Made by a program: the position numbers and the translations under genes
Notes under the pieces: model-generated
Database searches by the model: none
What the model was told of the DNA's origin: nothing
Seen by the model: the letters and a program-made list of their open reading frames with translations, nothing else
Part shown: positions 59,310-64,000 of the stretch, in pieces
Position numbering within the stretch: position 1 is the first letter of the stretch
Layout of the letters: every line of letters starts with the position of its first letter
NCBI GenBank assembly: GCA_016185395.1
Contig: JACPNR010000011.1
Coordinates: 124,001-188,000 of the forward strand
From: Candidatus Korobacter versatilis
GTDB lineage: Bacteria; Acidobacteriota; Terriglobia; Terriglobales; Acidobacteriaceae
DNA length: 64,000 nt
Reading direction: 5' to 3'

Positions 59310-60737
59310 GTGCGAGTGCCGACCATCTCTATTCTGTGCGCGGCGATGCTGTGCGCGGCGATGCTGTGGCCGCTGGCCGCGGCCGCGGACACCATCAAGC
59401 TGAAGAACGGACGCACGATCGTTGCGGACAGCGTCCGCGAGCGCGGCAGCCGCGTGGAATACGAGATCGGCGACAACACGTACGCCATCCAGAAGTCTTC
59501 GGTCGCGAGCATCACGGCCGGTGGCGCGCCGGTGGTGAGCGGCGCGCGGACGGAAGAGGAAGTCCCGGAACCGCCGGCCTCGGAACCGCTCGACCGGCTT
59601 CCCGACCTCACGAACCTGGTCGTGGTGAACGGCGCGGTCGACACCGACACGCTCGCGCTGATCGAGAAGCAAGGCGACGTGCAGCGGACCGCCGCCGCGT
59701 ACTACGCCGCCGGCAGGTTCGAGCACCTGCGCGGCAACCTCGCGCGGGCCGTCGACTACATGAAAGAAGCGGTGCGGCTCGATGCGGGCAGCTCGCTCAT
59801 CCTCGAACATTACGCGTCGCTGCTGCTGACGACCGGGCGCGCGCCGGAGGCGTTGCCCTACGCGGAGCAAGCGGTGCGGGTGACGCCGAAGTCCGCGGAC
59901 ACGCAGAACATCCTGGGATACGCGCTGTATCAGAATGACCGCACGAAGGAGGCGGTGGCGGCGTGGCAGCGATCGCTGGAGCTGCGTCCGAGCGAGAAGA
60001 CGCAGGCGATGCTGGAGCGCGCGCAGCGCGAGCTGGCCGCCGAAGAAGGCTACGGCGAGCAGGAAAGCAACCACTTCACCATGCGATACGAGGGGACGAA
60101 GGCGCCGGCGGCGTTGCGGCGCGGGATCCTGGACGCGCTGGAGCGGCACTACAGCGACCTGGCCGCGCAGTTTGGCGACGCGCCGCACCAGAGCGTGGTC
60201 GTCATCCTTTATACCGACCAGGCGTATTTCGACGTGACGCAGGCGCCGGCGTGGACGAGCGCGCTGAATGACGGCAAGCTGCGCATCCCGCTGCGCGGGA
60301 TGGATAGGGTGTCAAGCGAGCTCTCGAGCGTGCTGCGTCACGAGCTGGCGCACTCGTTCATCAACGCGATGAGCCGCGGGCGGGCGCCGGTGTGGCTGCA
60401 CGAGGGCATTGCGCAGATGATGCAGGGCAAGACGAGCGCGGCGTTCGGACGCGTGATGGCGCAGGGCTTTGCCACCGGACATTTCATCCCGCTGAACGGG
60501 ATGGAAGGGTCGTTCATGAGCTTTGGCAAAGACGAGTCGGCGGTGGCGTACGCGGAGTCGCTGGCGTTCGTGGAGTACATCAGCGAGAAGTACGGATTCA
60601 GCGACGTGGTGCGCATCCTGCAGCGCATCGCGGAGGGCGCGTCGACCGAAGCGGCGCTGCGGGCGACGGTGCACGACGGATATTCCGGGCTCGAGGGCGA
60701 GCTTGGTCCTTACCTGAAGAGCAAGTACGGAGACTGA
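59310..60737 (+). CDS. secreted TPR protein with C-terminal gluzincin domain
   Basis: A 475-residue exported protein. The signal peptide (VPTISILCAAMLCAAMLWPLAAAA, in part) starts from GTG 59310; an ATG at 59286 is possible but would sit upstream of the -10. Residues 25-70 form a small beta domain (IKLKNGRTIVADSV), about 110-250 several TPRs (SADTQNILGYALYQNDRTKE), and 260-475 a zincin-like domain with HELAH (about 344-348) and WLHEGIAQM supplying the third ligand Glu. This is the same module pair as the 4768 gene in swapped order. Peptidase activity is inferred. Confidence 0.85.
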   Translation: MRVPTISILCAAMLCAAMLWPLAAAADTIKLKNGRTIVADSVRERGSRVEYEIGDNTYAIQKSSVASITAGGAPVVSGARTEEEVPEPPASEPLDRLPDLTNLVVVNGAVDTDTLALIEKQGDVQRTAAAYYAAGRFEHLRGNLARAVDYMKEAVRLDAGSSLILEHYASLLLTTGRAPEALPYAEQAVRVTPKSADTQNILGYALYQNDRTKEAVAAWQRSLELRPSEKTQAMLERAQRELAAEEGYGEQESNHFTMRYEGTKAPAALRRGILDALERHYSDLAAQFGDAPHQSVVVILYTDQAYFDVTQAPAWTSALNDGKLRIPLRGMDRVSSELSSVLRHELAHSFINAMSRGRAPVWLHEGIAQMMQGKTSAAFGRVMAQGFATGHFIPLNGMEGSFMSFGKDESAVAYAESLAFVEYISEKYGFSDVVRILQRIAEGASTEAALRATVHDGYSGLEGELGPYLKSKYGD

Positions 60738-60799
60738 AACGGCGCTTTGGCGATCGGGGCAAAGTGTGGTATTTTCCACATCCCCCGGCATTCCGAACC

Positions 60800-61594
60800 A
60801 TGAACATGACAGCATTCAGAGCCGCCGCCCCCGCCAAGGTGCTCGACAAACCGCTGCGCGCGGAACCGCCCGCGCTCGCCAACTCCGAGGTCGCCGCCAA
60901 GTATCGCTCGGCGCGCGTGGGTGGAGACTTCTACGACTACATGACGGCGGGGCCGTCGCGGCTGGCGTTCATCGTGCTCGACATCGCCGGCAAGCGCGAC
61001 GAAGCGCTGCACGTGGCGTCGCAGGTGCAGGAGTTGTTCCGCCGGCGGGTGCCGGAGCTGTTCGGCGATTCGGACATGAACGAGGCCGAGGCGACCACCG
61101 ACCTGCTGGTGGACGTGAACCACCGCATCATCGAGGCGAGTGGCGGCGTGCGCTGCGCGGCTGCGTTCCTGGGCGTGTATGACGACATGCTAGGAACGAT
61201 GTTCTACATCAATGCCGGCCACACGCCGGCGCTGCTGCGCGATCCCGAAGGCATCACGCGGCTCTCCGCGCAAGGCCCACCGCTGGGACTGTTCTCCCAC
61301 ACCACCAACGACGCGCTGATGTCGGTGCTGCGTCCCGGCTCGGCGCTGCTCGTCATCTCCAAGGGACTTGTGGAGGCGCGCGTGGGCTCGAAGGATTACG
61401 GCGTGGAGCGCGCGGAGAAAGCGCTCAACAAGGCACAACTCACCGACGCTGCCGGCGTCTGCGAGACGGTGTTGAACGACGTAGGCGAGTTCCTGGTGAA
61501 CTCGACCGGCGCGTTCCGCATCCCGTTCCGGCGCCAGGATTCGGTTGACAACCCCTACAACGACCACACCGCCCTGGCGCTCGTCCGGCGGTAA
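60800..61594 (+). CDS. PP2C/SpoIIE-type serine phosphatase
   Basis: A 264-residue phosphatase domain without attached sensor. Metal-binding aspartates are visible in VGGDFYDY and FIVLDIAGK (first and second Asp), with YINAGHTPALL and the final DHTALALVRR of the SpoIIE family. In RsbU/SpoIIE systems such enzymes dephosphorylate an anti-anti-sigma factor; no partner kinase or STAS gene is near, and the usual N-terminal GAF/PAS/HAMP sensor is missing. The start is the first ATG after the preceding stop; a purine-rich site is not obvious. Confidence 0.88.
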   Translation: MNMTAFRAAAPAKVLDKPLRAEPPALANSEVAAKYRSARVGGDFYDYMTAGPSRLAFIVLDIAGKRDEALHVASQVQELFRRRVPELFGDSDMNEAEATTDLLVDVNHRIIEASGGVRCAAAFLGVYDDMLGTMFYINAGHTPALLRDPEGITRLSAQGPPLGLFSHTTNDALMSVLRPGSALLVISKGLVEARVGSKDYGVERAEKALNKAQLTDAAGVCETVLNDVGEFLVNSTGAFRIPFRRQDSVDNPYNDHTALALVRR

Positions 61595-61605
61595 GACTTC
61601 TCTAG

Positions 61606-61630
61606 TGCCGGCGAACCGCCGGCACCCACC
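61606..61630. repeat. TGCCGGCGA-type palindrome, copy 2
   Basis: TGCCGGCGAaccGCCGGCA then CCCACC, matching 59251-59276 except for the loop. Confidence 0.8.
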
Positions 61631-61746
61631 CTAGAAGACGCAGCGCGGCGGATTGCTGCGCCCATTCCGCGGTGCTAGCATTGCGCTTTCCGAGTGACCA
61701 ACCTGTGCCGCGCGCACGTCGCGCGGACCCGCTGTGAGGCCGCCCA

Positions 61747-63360
61747 ATGAACCTGCCCCAGAACCGCAAGCTGATCATCTCCGGTGCCGTTGTGCTCGTC
61801 GTCATCGTTCTCTTCGCAGTGGTGCCGCTGTTCGTGAACGTCGACCGCTTCCGTCCCGAGGTCGAGGCGCAGCTCAAGCGCGCGCTGGGACGCGACGTGA
61901 AGATCGGAAGGCTCTCGCTCTCCGCCTTCGCCGGCCACGTGACCGCGGAAAACCTCTCCATCTCCGACGATCCGGCCTACAGCAAGGAGCCGTTCGTCAC
62001 GGCGAAGTCGGTGGCGGTGGAGGCGAGCATCCTGTCGCTGCTGACCGGCGGCGGGCTGCAAGTCTCGAGCATCACGCTGGTCGAGCCGCAGGTCACGCTC
62101 ATCCATAACCCGGCGGGCAAGTGGAACTTCTCCAGCCTGGGCGCGACCGGGGGAGCGGCGGCCAAGAGACCGTCGGCGGCGCCGAACGTGAGCGTGGGCG
62201 AACTGAAGATCAAGAACGGCACCATCCACGTGGTGCGCGCGGGCTCGCGGCGTCGCGTGGGAACGTACACCGGCGTGAACCTGACGGCGAAGAACGTGTC
62301 GCTGACCTCGAAGATGTCGTTCACGGTGGAGGCGAAGACGCCGGGCAACGGCGAGCTGCACGTGGAAGGCGCGGCCGGTCCGCTGGACCGCGCGGACGCC
62401 GCCAAGACGCCGCTCAACGCCAGCGTGGAGCTGAAGCACGTGGACCTGGCCGCGACCGGCTTCATCGATCCCAGCTCCGGCCTTGCCGGCGTGGTGGACT
62501 ACACCGGCTCGGTGAAGTCCGACGGCGAGAAGGCGGCGAGCGAGGGCAAGGCGAACGTCAGCAAGCTGCGGGTGGTCCGCGGCGGGCAGCCGGCGAAGGC
62601 GCCCGTCGGGCTCGAGTACGCCACCGAGGTGGACCTGGAGCGGCAGACCGGCGAGATCACCAAGGGGTTGATCCACACCGGCAAGAGCGTGACTAGGCTG
62701 GGCGGGACGTATGACCTGAAGCCCGACACGCCGGCCGTCCGCATGAAGCTGACGGGCCAGAACCTGCCGGTGAGCGACATCGAAGGCCTGCTGCCGGCGG
62801 TGGGCGTGGTGCTGCCGCCGGGTTCGTCGCTGCAAGGCGGAGTGGCGAACGCGAACCTCGACCTGGACGGCCCGGTCGACCGCCTGGTGACCACGGGCAC
62901 GGTGAACGTGAACAACACGCGCCTGGCGAACTTCAATCTGGGGTCGGCGATCAAGTCCATGGTCTCGGCGCAGACGGGGAACAACACCGACATCCAGTTG
63001 ATGGCGTGCAAGCTGCGGGTGGCGCCGGACGGCGTCCGCACCGACGACATGAACCTCATCATGCCGACGCTCGGCACGGCGACCGGAGCAGGGACGATCG
63101 CGGCGAACAACGCGCTCAACTACAAACTCAACGTGAAGCTCGCGCCCAACAGTCCGCTGGCCGCGCTGGCGCAGCTCGGCAGCTTGGGCCGCGGCGGCAC
63201 GCTGCCGCTCACCGTGACGGGAACGACGGCGCATCCGGTCATCATCCCCGACATCGGCGGGCTGCTGAAGAACCCGCTCGGCATCGGACAACAGGGTCAG
63301 CAGGGACAAAGCGGCATCGGCGATGCCATCGGCGGACTGTTCGGGAAGAAAAAGAAGTAA
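61747..63360 (+). CDS. AsmA-family membrane/periplasmic protein
   Basis: A 537-residue protein of the AsmA superfamily, long bridge-like proteins thought to move lipids between inner and outer membrane. One N-terminal membrane helix (LIISGAVVLVVIVLFAVVPLF) is followed by the family entry sequence NVDRFRPEVEAQLKRALGRD with KIGRLSLSAF, then beta-strand-rich domain to the end. The C-terminus carries VTGTTAHPVIIPDIGGLL typical of AsmA C-terminal domains and a Gln/Gly-rich tail. Half the length of the longest TamB-like relatives, so probably a small AsmA. It stands alone after the PP2C gene; substrate unknown. Confidence 0.88.
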   Translation: MNLPQNRKLIISGAVVLVVIVLFAVVPLFVNVDRFRPEVEAQLKRALGRDVKIGRLSLSAFAGHVTAENLSISDDPAYSKEPFVTAKSVAVEASILSLLTGGGLQVSSITLVEPQVTLIHNPAGKWNFSSLGATGGAAAKRPSAAPNVSVGELKIKNGTIHVVRAGSRRRVGTYTGVNLTAKNVSLTSKMSFTVEAKTPGNGELHVEGAAGPLDRADAAKTPLNASVELKHVDLAATGFIDPSSGLAGVVDYTGSVKSDGEKAASEGKANVSKLRVVRGGQPAKAPVGLEYATEVDLERQTGEITKGLIHTGKSVTRLGGTYDLKPDTPAVRMKLTGQNLPVSDIEGLLPAVGVVLPPGSSLQGGVANANLDLDGPVDRLVTTGTVNVNNTRLANFNLGSAIKSMVSAQTGNNTDIQLMACKLRVAPDGVRTDDMNLIMPTLGTATGAGTIAANNALNYKLNVKLAPNSPLAALAQLGSLGRGGTLPLTVTGTTAHPVIIPDIGGLLKNPLGIGQQGQQGQSGIGDAIGGLFGKKKK

Positions 63361-63371
63361 TCAGCTACTAG

Positions 63372-64000
63372 CTACTTCTTTTCGAAATCTGCGCCGGAGG
63401 CCACCACCTGCGGCACCAGCTTCTTGGCGGTGACGAAGACGGGCTCGATGTCGGTGGGGATGGCGGCGAGCCTGGCCAGTGCGCGCTCCAATCCCGGTCC
63501 CACCACCGCCTTCGTCTCCAGCAATGACTTTGCGCCGGCGTAGTTGCCGGTGGCCTCGAGCGTGAGCAGGTCGTGGTCGAGGTCGCGGAAGGCGGGCTTC
63601 ACCTTCTGCCAGTCGAGCCCAAAGGCGCCGGTCTTGCCCACGACGACGGCGCCCTTGCCGAGCAGATAGTTGAACTGCATGGCCATGCCGCGTCCGTGGG
63701 CTTCCTTGGTGCCGAAGCGCATGGTGCGGAACATGGAGGCGAAATAGGTGGTGTAGAGCTGGCGCTCGCTGATGGCGATGGTGCCCATGGGAATCTTCCC
63801 CGCCGCCTGCTGGTCGAGCAGGTACTGGAGCGCGAAGAGGCCGGTGACATCGGCCTTGGCCTCCTCGATGGCGCCATAGACCTCTTTCATCTCGGCGCGG
63901 GGCGTGGTCTTGCGCCCGTTGAGCTCGATCTGCTGCGGGCCGAGGCCGTGGGTGAGCTCGTGCGCCAGGATGTGGGTGAAGAACGCGTCGAAGCTCAGGC
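63372..64000 (-). CDS. M49-like (DPP III-type) zinc peptidase, C-terminal part
   Basis: C-terminal 209 residues of a zinc peptidase; the gene starts beyond the right edge. Reading in from the edge: FFTHILAHELTHGLGP contains HELTH, and EEAKADVTGLFALQYLL gives the downstream Glu. In DPP III the zinc motif is HEXXGH with EECRAE, whereas here it is a plain HExxH, as in the bacterial 'M49-like/NUDIX-associated' proteins. No signal peptide can be judged. The visible sequence shows no break. Convergent with asmA, 11 bp apart. Confidence 0.75.
   Translation of the reverse strand, partial: LSFDAFFTHILAHELTHGLGPQQIELNGRKTTPRAEMKEVYGAIEEAKADVTGLFALQYLLDQQAAGKIPMGTIAISERQLYTTYFASMFRTMRFGTKEAHGRGMAMQFNYLLGKGAVVVGKTGAFGLDWQKVKPAFRDLDHDLLTLEATGNYAGAKSLLETKAVVGPGLERALARLAAIPTDIEPVFVTAKKLVPQVVASGADFEKK

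Overview
The window looks like one contig from a diderm, high-GC bacterium, most likely an acidobacterium of the Terriglobia (Koribacter/Terriglobus side). This is an inference from several things together: a complete Gram-negative envelope gene set (BamA, Skp/OmpH, TonB, a YadA-type adhesin, an OmpA-like protein, AsmA, lipoproteins), high-GC codon use, many secreted TPR and metallopeptidase-like proteins, a 153-residue Cys/His protein of a type I recall from acidobacteria, and dispersed intergenic repeats built on CCACGGAT, CATTCCGAGGA and NNGCCGG palindromes. No rRNA, tRNA or CRISPR array was seen.

Layout. 0-6.6 kb: end of an acyl-CoA dehydrogenase, a PilZ protein, an unknown helical protein, a DCC-family protein without a visible start, a MacB/FtsX-type permease, a DUF2007-like zinc-ribbon protein and a secreted gluzincin/TPR protein. 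6.6-14.1 kb: a 2130-residue YadA-type trimeric autotransporter with a long leader, followed by a small secreted protein. 14.1-17.0 kb: an accessory patch holding a truncated RHS gene with an intact C-terminal tip, a small membrane ORF and a complete IS3-family element next to bamA. 17.1-21.7 kb: bamA, ompH/skp and a TonB-like gene. 22-34.6 kb: mostly housekeeping metabolism (lepA, a secreted amidohydrolase plus an ABM protein, treZ, maf, tatA, transketolase, kbl, a DUF2085 membrane protein, a lactate-monooxygenase-like flavoenzyme), separated by palindromic repeats. 34.8-35.1 kb: a structured, possibly transcribed intergenic region with a 12-codon lysine-rich ORF and a strong terminator. 35-46 kb: an Ig-repeat phospholipase-C-like phosphoesterase, a large TPR protein, a repeat-rich spacer and an intact RHS gene with a small membrane gene at its 3' end. 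46-54 kb: dGTPase-like protein, a divergent regulator/membrane pair around a palindrome, a PQQ-type sugar dehydrogenase, the ugd-uxs pair for UDP-xylose, an M20 peptidase and two paralogous CxxC mini-proteins. 54.8-57 kb: a lower-GC accessory patch with a two-gene membrane module, a gene fragment and repeats. 57.4-64 kb: OmpA-like protein, Ogt, a TPR/gluzincin protein, a PP2C phosphatase, AsmA and part of an M49-like peptidase.

How genes fit together. BamA, Skp, the adhesin, AsmA, OmpA-like, TatA and TonB all serve envelope building. Ugd then Uxs would turn UDP-glucose into UDP-xylose for surface glycans. The two RHS loci both end in a lower-GC tip followed by a small gene predicted to span the membrane twice, which suggests polymorphic toxin/immunity pairs. 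Several genes without a Shine-Dalgarno have a TAnnnT -10-like box ending only 6-10 nt before the start, which suggests leaderless transcripts and changes some start choices.
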